Shown here one piece after another: positions 44,804 to 54,399 of a DNA stretch of 64,000 nucleotides (positions within the stretch are counted from its first letter, which is position 1; the number at the start of each line of letters is the position of its first letter). This DNA comes from an uncultured Bacteroides sp. (GTDB taxonomy: Bacteria; Bacteroidota; Bacteroidia; Bacteroidales; Bacteroidaceae): NCBI RefSeq assembly GCF_910586915.1, contig NZ_CAJULN010000001.1, positions 186,001 to 250,000 of the forward strand, given 5' to 3'. The notes beneath the pieces are model-generated. The model made no database searches and had not been told where the DNA came from. It was given only the letters and a program-made list of their open reading frames with translations. A program made the position numbers and the translations under genes.

Positions 44804-46654
44804 TTATTCCTCCAATAATTTAGTGAATGCATCTATCAATTCTCTCGTAACGAAGGGTTGCCCTTTCACCTGGTTGAACTGGCTGATGTTCAATCCGGGC
44901 ACTTTCATGCGCAAGTAACCGGCAAATTGTCCCAAGTTCTGTTCGGCAACCACGATTTTCTTATATTTGCGCAGCACGTCGACAGTGTTCTTCGGCAGCG
45001 GGTTGATGTACTGGAAGTGAGCGAAAGCCACTTTCTTTCCATGTTCGCGCATATAGTCCATTGCCAGACGGAGATGTCCGTACGTACCGCCCCAGCCTAC
45101 AATCAACAGGTCGGCGTCTGCATCGCCCAACACTTCGAGTTCGGGGATATAGTCTGCAATCTTGTCTACTTTGGCTTGACGGAGGCGAACCATCTTGTCG
45201 TGGTTTTCGGGTTCGGTAGAGATGGCGCCGGTTTCGTTGCTCTTTTCAAGACCGCCGATGCGGTGCATGAAGCCCTCTGTTCCCGGAGTTGCCCAATAAC
45301 GTACGCCTGTCTCCTCATTACGCTGGTAGGGAGTCCAGTTCTCTGCCATATCCGGAGTCACATACGGAGGATTGATGGCTGGGTATTCGTTCAGGTCGGG
45401 AAGTCTCCATGCGGCAGAACCGTTGGCTACGAAGGCATCGGTCAGCAATACAACCGGGGTCATGTGTTCCAGCGCAATCTTGCACGCCATGTAGGCAGCG
45501 TCGAAACAGTTGGTTGGCGACGTTGCGGCTACGACAGGCATCGGGCTTTCGCCGTTGCGTCCGTAGAGGGCCTGCAACAAGTCGGTCTGTTCCGATTTGG
45601 TAGGCAGACCGGTAGACGGGCCGCCGCGCTGTACATTGACAATCACCAATGGAAGCTCGCCGATAACGGCAAGGTTCATCGCCTCACTCTTCAGGCAAAC
45701 GCCGGGACCGGAAGTTGTTGTCACCGCCAGAGCACCGGCAAAGGCAGCACCGACAGCAGAAGCGCAACCTGCGATTTCGTCCTCGCATTGCACGGTTTTC
45801 ACGCCTAATGATTTATGTTTCGCCAATTCGTGCAGAATGTCAGTAGCCGGAGTGATGGGATAAGAACCCAAGTAAAGTTCCAGGCCGGCCTTTTCGGCGG
45901 CAGCAATCAATCCGTAGGCAGTTGCCTTGTTGCCGTTGATGTCTGTGTAAAGCCCTTTTGATTTCGGAGCTTTGCTTTCAATCTTGTAAGTAGAGACGGA
46001 AGCGTGTGTGTTGGCGCCGTAGTTGAAACCGTCGTTCAACACCTTGATATTCGCTTCGGCTATTTCGGGCTTCTTGGCAAATTTATCGCGCAGCATCTTT
46101 TCTGCGGCTGCCAGGTTACGGTTGAACAACCAGCAAACCAGTCCGAGTGCAAACATATTCTTGCAACGGAGAATGGATTTGTTGTCCAGTCCCGAATCCT
46201 TCAGGCTCTCCTTGCACATGGAGGAGATAGGCACTTCGAGCACCTCCTGCTTCACGCCTAATTCTTCGAAAGGGTTGTCAGTCTTGAATTGTGCTTTTTC
46301 CAAATCTTTGGCTTGGAATGAGTCGGAGTCGGTGATGATAAGTCCCTGCGGCTTGCAGAATTTGATTTGTGTTTTCAGTGCGGAAGGATTCATCGCTACC
46401 AATACGTGGCAACGGTCTCCGGGGGTGTAAACCTGTCCGGCGCCGATGTGTACCTGAAAACCGGAAACACCGGTCAGCGAGCCTTGCGGGGCGCGGATAT
46501 CTGCCGGATAGTCGGGGAATGTACAGATGTCATTTCCTACCGTAGCCGACACGTTCGAGAAGATGTTGCCGGCCAACTGCATACCGTCGCCGGAGTCGCC
46601 GGAGAAACGTACTACGACTTCCTCCAATTCTTTAACCATCATTTCGTCTGCCAT
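44804..46654 (-). CDS. korA: 2-oxoacid:ferredoxin oxidoreductase, alpha subunit with fused gamma domain
   Basis: 616 residues. The first 190 residues are the gamma domain (EVVVRFSGDSGDGMQLAG; IRAPQGSLTGVSGFQVHIG). The alpha pyrimidine-binding domain follows (YLGSYPITPATDILHELAKH; VQCEDEIAGCASAVGAAFAG; TTTSGPGVCLKSEAMNLAV). A transketolase C-terminal-like domain closes it (LIVGWGGTYGHLRLAMDYM). It is transcribed first, with korB just downstream. A good promoter is seen 58-88 bases before the start. The two genes make a complete enzyme. Confidence 0.93.
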   Translation of the reverse strand: MADEMMVKELEEVVVRFSGDSGDGMQLAGNIFSNVSATVGNDICTFPDYPADIRAPQGSLTGVSGFQVHIGAGQVYTPGDRCHVLVAMNPSALKTQIKFCKPQGLIITDSDSFQAKDLEKAQFKTDNPFEELGVKQEVLEVPISSMCKESLKDSGLDNKSILRCKNMFALGLVCWLFNRNLAAAEKMLRDKFAKKPEIAEANIKVLNDGFNYGANTHASVSTYKIESKAPKSKGLYTDINGNKATAYGLIAAAEKAGLELYLGSYPITPATDILHELAKHKSLGVKTVQCEDEIAGCASAVGAAFAGALAVTTTSGPGVCLKSEAMNLAVIGELPLVIVNVQRGGPSTGLPTKSEQTDLLQALYGRNGESPMPVVAATSPTNCFDAAYMACKIALEHMTPVVLLTDAFVANGSAAWRLPDLNEYPAINPPYVTPDMAENWTPYQRNEETGVRYWATPGTEGFMHRIGGLEKSNETGAISTEPENHDKMVRLRQAKVDKIADYIPELEVLGDADADLLIVGWGGTYGHLRLAMDYMREHGKKVAFAHFQYINPLPKNTVDVLRKYKKIVVAEQNLGQFAGYLRMKVPGLNISQFNQVKGQPFVTRELIDAFTKLLEE

Positions 46655-46711
46655 AATTTTAATTACTATGTTTAATTTTTAAAAAACTGTTTTACTTTCA
46701 ATTTGCGAACG

Positions 46712-46742
46712 CAAAGGTCGAAAAGTCAATTGAATTATCAAA
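46712..46742 (-). promoter_or_regulatory. promoter of korAB
   Basis: Minus strand TTTG (46742-46739), a 19-base spacer and GACCTTTG (46719-46712), one base from the TAnnTTTG consensus. The leader is about 55 bases. Confidence 0.6.
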
Positions 46743-46811
46743 ATGAAACGATATTTATCGTTCTACCGATGCTTAATATTTGAGATGTAGGGAAGGAACC
46801 TGTATTTTATT

Positions 46812-46842
46812 CTTGTTAAATCGACAGAAACCGTTATCTTTG
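46812..46842 (+). promoter_or_regulatory. promoter of the tRNA-Arg gene
   Basis: CTTG at 46812-46815, a 19-base spacer and TATCTTTG at 46835-46842, ending 16 bases before the tRNA. Confidence 0.65.
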
Positions 46843-46858
46843 CAAGCAAATTTAAGAC

Positions 46859-46930
46859 GGCCTTGTAGTTCAACGGATAGAATAGAAGTTTCCTAAACTT
46901 TAGATAGGGGTTCGATTCCCCTCGAGGCTA
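46859..46930 (+). tRNA. tRNA-Arg (anticodon CCT)
   Basis: 72 bases fold into a full cloverleaf. The acceptor stem is GGCCTTG with CGAGGCT (two wobbles), the D stem GTTC with GAAT, and the anticodon stem GAAGT with ACTTT around loop TTCCTAA (anticodon CCT, reading AGG). The T arm is AGGGG-TTCGATT-CCCCT, with discriminator A. The 3' CCA is not encoded. No integrase or duplicated tRNA end lies nearby, so the site is not occupied by an element here. Confidence 0.93.
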
Positions 46931-47051
46931 CTATCAAGAAGAATCTATGGGAAGTTGTGTTGTAGGCTTTCATACTATGTATCAAGTTTAAAGTTTTACA
47001 TCGGCTTCTTTCAAGATTAACGTCTTATAGCTTCTATTTGGTTTAATAATC

Positions 47052-47095
47052 AATAGAAAAGCCTCTTCCGAATATCCGGAAGAGGCTTTTCTATT
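47052..47095. terminator. two-way terminator between tRNA-Arg and secDF
   Basis: A perfect 19-base stem (47052-47070 with 47077-47095) with a 6-base loop, containing AAAAGCCTCTTCCG and its complement. It lies 11 bases past the secDF stop and about 120 bases after the tRNA. Confidence 0.9.
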
Positions 47096-47106
47096 GGGGG
47101 AGTTTA

Positions 47107-50100
47107 TTACTCTTCCGTAGCCGTGCCTGCGGCTTTTTTGTTCTTCATCATGTTGTATGCAATCGGAGATGCGATGAACAGTGAAGACAATGTACCGATA
47201 ACCACACCGAGAATCATGGCGAATGCAAAGCTGCGGATTGAATCACCACCGAGGATGAAGATACACAGCAATACGATTAATGTACTCAGCGATGTATTGA
47301 TGGTACGAGCCAGTGTCGTGTTCAGAGAGTCGTTGAACAACACGCGCTTGTCACGTTTCGGATACAGACCGAAGAACTCACGTACACGGTCGAAGATTAC
47401 CACCTTGTCATTGATAGAGTAACCGATAGCCGTCAGGATGGCACCGATGAATGTCTGGTCGATTTCCAAAGAGAACGGCAGGATACCCCAGAACAGTGAG
47501 TAAGCACCGATAATCATAACAGTGTCGCTTGTCAGAGCTACGATAGAACCTACACTGTAAGCGATGTTGCGGAAACGGATTAAGATGTATAAGCCGATTG
47601 CAATCAAGGCCAATACTACGGAGTAGATAGCACCTGTCTTGATATCGTCTGCGATACTCGGACCTACTTTCTGCGAACTTACGATACTACCGCCTGTGTG
47701 ATTGTCGCGGTCGATGAAAGTTTCCAGTGTGATGTTCTGAGTCAGTACCGGTTTCAGTGTTTCGTACAGATATGCTTCGATTTCGGAGTCTACATTGTTA
47801 CCTGCATCTTCGATACGGTAATTCGTACTGATACGTACGGTTTTCTTGTCAGTACCGATAGCGATAACGCTTACGTTGGCGTCACCGAACTTGCTGGCAA
47901 TGAGTCCGCGTACCTGTTCCGGTTCAACCGGGTTTTCAAACTGTACCTTGAAGTTGCGTCCGCCAGTGAAGTCGATGCTCTGGCTCAAACCACGGATGGC
48001 AAACGAACCGATACAAATCACAATAATGGCACTGACGATAATCATGGATTTCTTATTGGTTCCCATGAAGTCAAAATGCGTATTGGCCATCAGGTTCTTT
48101 GAAAGATTGGTTGTAAATGTCAGGTTCAGCCACTTGTCTTTGTTCATGAAGTGTTCGTAAACCAAACGAGTCATGAATACGGCAGTAAAGAAGGATACGA
48201 GGATACCGATAATCAATGTCGTAGCAAAACCGCGAATCGGGCCTGTACCGAAGTTGAACAGGATGATACCTGTGATGATAGACGTCAAGTTAGAGTCGAA
48301 GATAGCCGAGAATGCATTGGAATAACCGTCGGCAAGTGCTTTCTTCACTCCCTTGCCTGCACGAAGCTCTTCTTTCGTACGTTCATAGATAAGTACATTC
48401 GCATCCACTGCCATACCTAATGACAATACCATACCGGCAATACCGGACATAGTCAGTGCAGCCTGGAAGGATGAAAGGATACCCAACGTGAAGAAGAAGT
48501 TGAGAATCAATGCGCTGTTGGCAACCATACCCGGGATGAAACCGTACATGGAGCACATATAAATCATCAGCAGAATCAAAGCCACAACGAACGAGAAGAT
48601 ACCCGCGTTGATTGATTCCTGACCCAATGACGGACCAACAATATCTTCCTGTACGATGTGAGCCGGAGCCGGCATCTTACCCGATTTCAATACGTTAGCC
48701 AAGTCCTTTGCCTGTTCCGGCGTAAAGTGGCCTGTAATCTGCGAACGTCCGCCTGTGATTTCAGAGTTTACGTTCGGTGCGGAATATACATAGTTATCAA
48801 GAACGATAGCAATGGAACGACCGATGTTCTGTTTGGTCAACTGAGCCCAGCGACGTGCACCGTCGGAGTTCATTGCCATGCTTACGGCCGGTTTGCTGTA
48901 TTGGTCGAATTCGTCTTTAGCATCTGTCACTACGTCGCCTTCCAACGGAGCTTTGCCGTTACGTTCGGTAGATTTGATGGCGTACAATTCGAAAGTCTGG
49001 CCTTTCTTGTCGAACTCGGAAGGAGAAACGCCCCATTTCAGACGAAGGTCTTTCGGAAGTTCTGCCTTGATTTCGGGCATAGCCAAGTACTTGTTGATGT
49101 CGGCAGTGTCTTTGTAGTTGGCATAGCCGATAATAGGACCTTGACCGGTAGAGTTCAACTGAAGGACAGACAGCAAAGGATATTGCTTTTTGATTTCTTC
49201 CATATTCACGGCAGACTTGTCTTCGGCTGTGGCGTCACCTTTCAGTGCGGCGGCAAGGCTGTCGGCAGCACTTACGGTTTTTTCAACCGGAGTAGCTTCG
49301 GTGAGGAGTGCAGCTTCGATGGTATCTCCGTCGGCAGTTGTTTCCTCAGCCAATATCGTGCGCAGTTTAGCGTCTGCCGACTGCATGGCGGGAAGCACTT
49401 CTCTTGCAGTGTAAGTTTCCCAGAATTCGAGGTTGGCAGAACCCTGGAGCAGTTTTCTCACACGTTCGGGTTCTTTGATACCCGGAAGTTCCACCATGAT
49501 ACGTCCCATTTTGTCTTCCAGGCTTTGGATGTTCGGTTGAACGACACCAAAACGGTCGATACGGGTACGAAGTACGTTGAATGAGTTTTCAACAGCAGCC
49601 TTCACTTCTGCTCTCAATACTTTTTCAACTTCTGCATCCGATGATTTCTGATTAACTTTGTCTTTCAACTGTTGTGTTGCGAAGAGTTCGGAAAGTTTTG
49701 CGTCCGGAGCAACTTTGTGATATTCTCTGACAAACAGGGTGATGACATCATCCTGACTGTTGATGGCTTGTTTGGCGGCTGTTGCCAATGCGTTGTTGAA
49801 AGCTTCGTCCGGTTTGTTGTCAGCCAATGCCTTGATGACATCGGGTACGGAAACTTCAAGGATGACGTTCATACCACCTTTCAGGTCCAAACCTAAACTA
49901 ATCTCCATTTCACGACAATCTTTCAGCGTCCAGTTACCCAGCCATACTTTCTCGTTAGAGAGAGAGTCGAGGTAGTCCTGTTCTACTTTCGTGTCGCCGT
50001 TCGCAATTTCTTTCGCCTTGTTTGTATAGTGGCGTGTTACGAAGGAGAAGGAGAGGTAGAACACGCATACCAGCGTGAGTAATACCGCAAAAACCTTTAC

Positions 50101-50118
50101 AAATCCTTTGTTTTGCAT
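47107..50118 (-). CDS. secDF: fused protein translocase SecDF
   Basis: 1003 residues, SecD and SecF joined in one chain, as in other Bacteroidetes. The SecD half has the N-terminal membrane helix, a long periplasmic region (SLGLDLKGGMNVILEVSVPD; NVLRTRIDRFGVVQPNIQ) and the membrane block LSLGMAVDANVLIYERTKEE. The SecF half begins around residue 660 with LSQSIDFTGGRNFKVQFENP and ends with LTAIGYSINDKVVIFDRVRE. It uses the proton gradient to help pull secreted proteins through SecYEG. An insert of low-complexity sequence (about residues 240-310, rich in A, D and T) lies in the periplasmic domain. The gene is alone on its transcript. Confidence 0.97.
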   Translation of the reverse strand: MQNKGFVKVFAVLLTLVCVFYLSFSFVTRHYTNKAKEIANGDTKVEQDYLDSLSNEKVWLGNWTLKDCREMEISLGLDLKGGMNVILEVSVPDVIKALADNKPDEAFNNALATAAKQAINSQDDVITLFVREYHKVAPDAKLSELFATQQLKDKVNQKSSDAEVEKVLRAEVKAAVENSFNVLRTRIDRFGVVQPNIQSLEDKMGRIMVELPGIKEPERVRKLLQGSANLEFWETYTAREVLPAMQSADAKLRTILAEETTADGDTIEAALLTEATPVEKTVSAADSLAAALKGDATAEDKSAVNMEEIKKQYPLLSVLQLNSTGQGPIIGYANYKDTADINKYLAMPEIKAELPKDLRLKWGVSPSEFDKKGQTFELYAIKSTERNGKAPLEGDVVTDAKDEFDQYSKPAVSMAMNSDGARRWAQLTKQNIGRSIAIVLDNYVYSAPNVNSEITGGRSQITGHFTPEQAKDLANVLKSGKMPAPAHIVQEDIVGPSLGQESINAGIFSFVVALILLMIYMCSMYGFIPGMVANSALILNFFFTLGILSSFQAALTMSGIAGMVLSLGMAVDANVLIYERTKEELRAGKGVKKALADGYSNAFSAIFDSNLTSIITGIILFNFGTGPIRGFATTLIIGILVSFFTAVFMTRLVYEHFMNKDKWLNLTFTTNLSKNLMANTHFDFMGTNKKSMIIVSAIIVICIGSFAIRGLSQSIDFTGGRNFKVQFENPVEPEQVRGLIASKFGDANVSVIAIGTDKKTVRISTNYRIEDAGNNVDSEIEAYLYETLKPVLTQNITLETFIDRDNHTGGSIVSSQKVGPSIADDIKTGAIYSVVLALIAIGLYILIRFRNIAYSVGSIVALTSDTVMIIGAYSLFWGILPFSLEIDQTFIGAILTAIGYSINDKVVIFDRVREFFGLYPKRDKRVLFNDSLNTTLARTINTSLSTLIVLLCIFILGGDSIRSFAFAMILGVVIGTLSSLFIASPIAYNMMKNKKAAGTATEE

Positions 50119-50208
50119 TTTACTTTTAATTTATGATGATTACTTTTTTAATTTAATTTTCAGTTAAATTCTGTCGTACACAACTCTTTTTTGCCGCATA
50201 CAAGGCTG

Positions 50209-50216
50209 CAAATATA
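50209..50216 (-). promoter_or_regulatory. -7 box of the secDF promoter
   Basis: TATATTTG on the minus strand, 91 bases before the start; a -33 box at the usual distance is not clear. Confidence 0.45.
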
Positions 50217-50242
50217 GTTTTTTTTTCACATTTCTATGTAAG

Positions 50243-50273
50243 AAGCCCTCAAATATTTGATGTTTAAGGGCTT
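50243..50273 (-). terminator. terminator after the M3 peptidase gene
   Basis: An 11-base stem (50243-50253 with 50263-50273, one mismatch), 11 bases past the stop. The longest T-run is on the plus strand side, so efficiency toward the left is uncertain. Confidence 0.5.
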
Positions 50274-50283
50274 TTTTGCCGAA

Positions 50284-52371
50284 TTATTTCATTCCTCTGT
50301 TTTTCAGCAGCGCTTCCAGACTTGGCTCTGCTCCACGGAAATTTTTGTAGAGCACCATCGGGGCTTCGCTGTCTCCCTTTTCCAATACGTTGTAGCGGAA
50401 CAGGTCGGCGGTATTTTTATCAAATATTCCGTGTTCCTTAAAGGCTTCAAAGGCATCGTTGTCCAGCACATTTGCCCACAGGTAGCTGTAGTATCCGGCA
50501 GCATATCCGCCGATGATATGGTTAAAATAAGTGACACGGTAACGGGGAGCAATTTCGGGGATAAGGCCAAGTTTGTCCATAGCTTCCTTCTCGAAAGAAA
50601 GCATATCTATGTTCTTTGCATCTGTTACCACGTGCAGGTTCATGTCGAGAATGGCGGCAGCCAACAGTTCGGTAGTTATGAAACCCTGGTTGAAAGTCTT
50701 TTGTTTCAGTATCTTTTCAATGATTTCATCGGGGATGGTTTCGCTTGTGCGGTAATGTTTGGCATACATTTTCAGTACTTCTGGTTCGGTAGCCCAATGC
50801 TCGTTGATTTGGGAAGGAAGTTCTACAAAGTCGCGCACTACGTTCGTACCGGATGTTCCTTTATATTCGCATTTTGTCAGCAGCCCATGCAGGCCATGAC
50901 CGAATTCGTGAAACAATGTCTCTACTTCATCCATTGTCAGCAAGGAAGGAGTGTCGCCTATCGGTTTGGTAAAGCTGCAAACGTTGCATACCAGCGGGCG
51001 GACAGTACCCTGTTGTTCGCGGTAGTTGCTCATCCATGCGCCGCCGCTTTTGCCGGCACGCGGGAAGTAGTCTACATAGAAGATTCCGAGTTGTGAGCCG
51101 TCAGTGTCTTTTACTTCAAAGACTTCTACATCAGGATGATAGGTCGGGATACCTTCGAGTTTGGTCAGGGTAATGCCATACAGTTTGTTGGCTACGGCAA
51201 ATGCGCCTTCGCGCACGTTCTCTAATTTGAAGTAGGGCTTTGTATCTTCTTCGGAGAGATTGTATTTCTCTTTCCGCAGTTTCTCGGTGTAATACCACCA
51301 GTCCCATGCTTCCAGCTTTTCTCCTTTGCCTTCTTTATCCATCAGTTTTTGAAGTTCCGCCGCTTCCGCTTTCGCTTTCGGCAGTGCATAGCTCCAGAGG
51401 TTGTTCAGAAGCTCCATTACGTTGGTGGCGTTCTTTGCCATTGTTTCGTCAAGGACGAAGTTGGCATAGCAGTCGAAACCTAATAAATTCGCCTTTTCCA
51501 AACGGAGAGAAACGATTTTGCGGATATTCTCTTTGTTGTCGTTTTCATTGTTGTTGTTACCCCGGTTGATGTAGGCTTTGTATATCTGCTCGCGGAGCGG
51601 ACGGTTTTCCGAATATTGCAGGAGCGGCAGACGGCTGGCGTTGTGTAGGGTAAACAGCCATTTGCCCGGTTGTCCGGCTGCTTTTGCTTCTTCGGCGGCG
51701 CTTTGGCGGAACCATTCGGGCAGTCCGGCCAACTCTTCCTCGTTATCGACGAAAAGTTGGAAAGCGTTATTCTCGTTCAGCACATTGTTGCTGAAAGTGA
51801 GGCCGAGGGTGGAAAGTTTCTTGTTGATTTCACGGAGACGGGCTTGCTTCTCTGCGCTGAGATTGGCTCCCGAGCGTACAAAGCTCTTATAGGTTTTGTC
51901 TAACAGCCGTTTCTGTTCCGTTGTCAGGTTCAGTGAGTCCTTCTGCAAATACACATCGTTTACACGCTTGAAAAGTCTCTCATTCAGAGAGATATTATCA
52001 TCGTGTTCCGAAAGAAGCGGAGCCATCTTTATGGAAAGTTCGGTAAGGGCATCGGTTGTTTCGGCATCTGTCATATTGAAGAAAACGGCACTTACGCGGT
52101 CGAGGATAGGCGCACTGTTGTCCAGAGCAACAATCGTATTCTCGAAAGTCGGGATTTCCTGATTTTCGATGATGGCTTCTATGTTCTGGTTCTGTTGTTC
52201 GATACCTTTCAGGAAGGCAGGTTCGTAGTGTTCCAACTTAATCTTGTCGAAAGGCGGGACACCATACTCGGTTTCAAATTCTGTAAAGAAAGGGTTGTTT
52301 TCTGTTTTCGTAGTACAGGAGTACATCATGCAACTTACTGCTAAAATGGTTAGTGTTCTTTTAATCATCAT
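50284..52371 (-). CDS. M3 family zinc peptidase, peptidyl-dipeptidase Dcp-like, lipoprotein
   Basis: 695 residues from the ATG at 52371 (another three bases on). The signal TLTILAVSCMMYSC ends in a lipobox followed by TTKTENNPF. The zinc motif HEFGH is in VETLFHEFGHGLHGLLTKCE, with the third ligand glutamate a little further on, and the C-terminal region YNVLEKGDSEAPMVLYKNFR is typical of Dcp and oligopeptidase A. These enzymes cut small peptides, Dcp releasing C-terminal dipeptides. Its place outside the cytoplasm, if the lipid anchor is real, points to peptide scavenging. The gene follows the EEP gene by 29 bases, so it is probably the last cistron of the rhomboid operon. Confidence 0.93.
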   Translation of the reverse strand: MMIKRTLTILAVSCMMYSCTTKTENNPFFTEFETEYGVPPFDKIKLEHYEPAFLKGIEQQNQNIEAIIENQEIPTFENTIVALDNSAPILDRVSAVFFNMTDAETTDALTELSIKMAPLLSEHDDNISLNERLFKRVNDVYLQKDSLNLTTEQKRLLDKTYKSFVRSGANLSAEKQARLREINKKLSTLGLTFSNNVLNENNAFQLFVDNEEELAGLPEWFRQSAAEEAKAAGQPGKWLFTLHNASRLPLLQYSENRPLREQIYKAYINRGNNNNENDNKENIRKIVSLRLEKANLLGFDCYANFVLDETMAKNATNVMELLNNLWSYALPKAKAEAAELQKLMDKEGKGEKLEAWDWWYYTEKLRKEKYNLSEEDTKPYFKLENVREGAFAVANKLYGITLTKLEGIPTYHPDVEVFEVKDTDGSQLGIFYVDYFPRAGKSGGAWMSNYREQQGTVRPLVCNVCSFTKPIGDTPSLLTMDEVETLFHEFGHGLHGLLTKCEYKGTSGTNVVRDFVELPSQINEHWATEPEVLKMYAKHYRTSETIPDEIIEKILKQKTFNQGFITTELLAAAILDMNLHVVTDAKNIDMLSFEKEAMDKLGLIPEIAPRYRVTYFNHIIGGYAAGYYSYLWANVLDNDAFEAFKEHGIFDKNTADLFRYNVLEKGDSEAPMVLYKNFRGAEPSLEALLKNRGMK

Positions 52372-52400
52372 AAGTGTTTTTATATTAGGATTTACTGAGC

Positions 52401-53486
52401 TTATCGTTTGCTGATATAGCACCAGATGGGATAATGGTCGGAAGCCTTGATAGATTGGTCTACGGTACAATTATAAGCTTTCAGATTCGGGCTTATCAGA
52501 ATATTGTCGATTCGGAAATAAAACTTGTTCCGGTTGTAGGAAATTCCCAGTCCTTTGCCCGACTGAGTAAATGCATCGTCTAATTTTTGGGTAAGGATAC
52601 GATGCGTATAAGAGATGGAACCGTCGTTGAAGTCACCACACGCAATGATGGTCGGATATTTACTTTCCGCGATGTATCGGGCTACAGAATCAGTCTGCGA
52701 TGCGCGTATGACCGATGCTTCCGCCAGTTTTCTGACCAGTTGCCGAAGTCCGGTTTTTACTTTCTTCGCATTCGGGTCTTTTATCATGTCTTCGTAGATT
52801 CCTCTGTCTTCTTTGGTGAGCTTGTTGGACTCCAGATGGTTGTTGATTAATGCAATCGTGTCGTTGTGCACCTTCAGTACATAGCTCATAGAACCGTTAT
52901 TATTGCTTTCATACTTGATGGGACGTGCCGAAAGTATGGGGAATTTGGAGAAACAGGCAAGTTGTACGTCTCCTTTTCCTTGCTGGCGGACAGAGTGATA
53001 AGGATAGGCTTTCAGTGCTTTTTTCACATCCTGCTCCGTCAGAAATTTCTTGTTGGCGGCCGTATTATATTCTTGCAGGCAGATGATATCGGCTTTGCTG
53101 TTTGCCAGATACGAAAGAATGGGATTCTTTCCGTCTTTCTTTTCCAAGTTGTTAAAGCTCATTACGTTGTACGACAGCAGTTTGATGCTTTCTTCAGGAA
53201 TGTCCTTTGTGGTGGAATTGAAAGGGATATACGTCCGTATTTGCGGAATACAAATCAGGAAACCGATAAGGGACAATAGCGCATAGCGGTAATTGACAAT
53301 TATCCAAAAAATCAGAAACAGGAGATTGATTGTCAGAAATATCGGAAATGCAAGCCCGAGACAGGAAGCAAACGGGCTTACTTTGGGGCTGAGATGGGGG
53401 CTATATGCGCATAATATCAACGTACCCACAAAGAAAGCGTTGATAGCCAATATCAGAAAAGCGACAATTTTGCCAATATGTTTCAT
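52401..53486 (-). CDS. membrane-anchored endonuclease/exonuclease/phosphatase (EEP) family protein
   Basis: 361 residues from the ATG at 53486, four bases after the rhomboid stop; an ATG at 53510 would overlap the rhomboid gene. Residues 1-85 hold three hydrophobic segments (KIVAFLILAINAFFVGTLIL; FPIFLTINLLFLIFWIIV; ALLSLIGFLICI). The EEP domain follows: LLSYNVMSFNN, ADIICLQEY (metal-binding E), INNHLES, IACGDFNDG, FRIDNILIS and KASDHYPIWC (general base D-H). The family covers DNases, phosphoinositide phosphatases and sphingomyelinases; the membrane anchor with the domain probably outside suggests a phosphodiesterase acting on lipid or nucleic acid. The substrate is unknown. Confidence 0.85.
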   Translation of the reverse strand: MKHIGKIVAFLILAINAFFVGTLILCAYSPHLSPKVSPFASCLGLAFPIFLTINLLFLIFWIIVNYRYALLSLIGFLICIPQIRTYIPFNSTTKDIPEESIKLLSYNVMSFNNLEKKDGKNPILSYLANSKADIICLQEYNTAANKKFLTEQDVKKALKAYPYHSVRQQGKGDVQLACFSKFPILSARPIKYESNNNGSMSYVLKVHNDTIALINNHLESNKLTKEDRGIYEDMIKDPNAKKVKTGLRQLVRKLAEASVIRASQTDSVARYIAESKYPTIIACGDFNDGSISYTHRILTQKLDDAFTQSGKGLGISYNRNKFYFRIDNILISPNLKAYNCTVDQSIKASDHYPIWCYISKR

Positions 53487-53490
53487 TCTC

Positions 53491-54399
53491 TCATCTTTTG
53501 CTTGCATCAAACAAGCTTTTCTTTTCTTCTGTGGTCAGACTGTTATAACCGGATTTTTTCAGTTTGTCCAAGATGCGGTCTACTTCGTCCGACTGTGCTT
53601 TTTTGCGGGCATTGTAGTCGTAATCCTTTTCGCGGTCGGTGTTGTTGCTGTAGTGCACTTTCATTTTGGGTTTGCGTTTCCATGCATTCTTTTGAAACAG
53701 TGACGCTACCCCATCCAGCATCCGGTTAATCCAAGACGTCAGGTCAACACCTTTGTTTAAATTGGCGGCAAACCAAAGTCCGGCAAGGGCACCGCCTAAA
53801 TGGGCGATATGTCCTCCTCCGTTGCTTGAAGTAATGGATATTACATCCATACCGACAACGATTAATGCCAAATATTTAAGACGTACGGCACCGAAAAGAA
53901 AGAGTTGCACCCGATAGTTGGGTTCACGATAGGCCGTGGCCGCTACAATAGCCAGCACCGAGGCCGATGCTCCCACCAATGTAGAGCCTGCCACCTGCGG
54001 AGTAAACAGGGGAAATACATTGTAGGCTACCATATATAATAATCCGCCGCAGATACCGCCCAACACATACAGCCCTCTCAGATGCTTTGCCGAGAAGAAA
54101 TAGAGAAACAGGCTTCCAAACCAGTAGAGCCAAAGCATATTGAACAGGATATGCAGGGTGCCGGCGTGCATAAACATATAGGTGAGCAGTGACCAGGGCT
54201 GGCGGATGAAAGCCATGAAAGAGGCCGGCAGGGCAAATATGCTGAATACGTCCGGTGCGCCGAGTGCAAACAGTTGCAGGAAAACGTGAATCAACATACC
54301 GATAACAAAAATACCGACGTTGATGTAAATCAGTTGGATAAAAATAGTTCCTCTTCTGAATGTCTCTTTTAAATCAGTTATAATATGTTTCATTGTCAT
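53491..54399 (-). CDS. rhomboid family intramembrane serine protease with long C-terminal tail
   Basis: 302 residues (300 from the second ATG). Six membrane segments cover about residues 20-215. Catalytic features are MHAGTLHILFNMLWLYWFG in helix 2, a serine in LVGASASVLAI (GASA in place of the usual GxSG) and the histidine in GGGHIAHLGGALAG. A charged tail of about 85 residues (KRKPKMKVHYSNN to the end) has an LTTEEKKSLFDASKR end and is probably cytoplasmic. Rhomboids cut membrane-spanning helices of client proteins. The start overlaps the end of the preceding rhomboid gene by 26 bases, so the two are coupled. Confidence 0.9.
   Translation of the reverse strand: MTMKHIITDLKETFRRGTIFIQLIYINVGIFVIGMLIHVFLQLFALGAPDVFSIFALPASFMAFIRQPWSLLTYMFMHAGTLHILFNMLWLYWFGSLFLYFFSAKHLRGLYVLGGICGGLLYMVAYNVFPLFTPQVAGSTLVGASASVLAIVAATAYREPNYRVQLFLFGAVRLKYLALIVVGMDVISITSSNGGGHIAHLGGALAGLWFAANLNKGVDLTSWINRMLDGVASLFQKNAWKRKPKMKVHYSNNTDREKDYDYNARKKAQSDEVDRILDKLKKSGYNSLTTEEKKSLFDASKR

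Noticed and set aside
44858..45808. 316-codon plus-strand frame opposite korA
   Set aside because: Shadow of the korA reading frame, with no promoter, signal or family match.
46859..46930. tRNA-Arg as an occupied integration site
   Set aside because: No integrase, no duplicated tRNA 3' end and only core genes on both sides.
48658..49584. 308-codon plus-strand frame opposite secDF
   Set aside because: Antisense to a highly conserved gene; composition is as expected for a mirrored frame.
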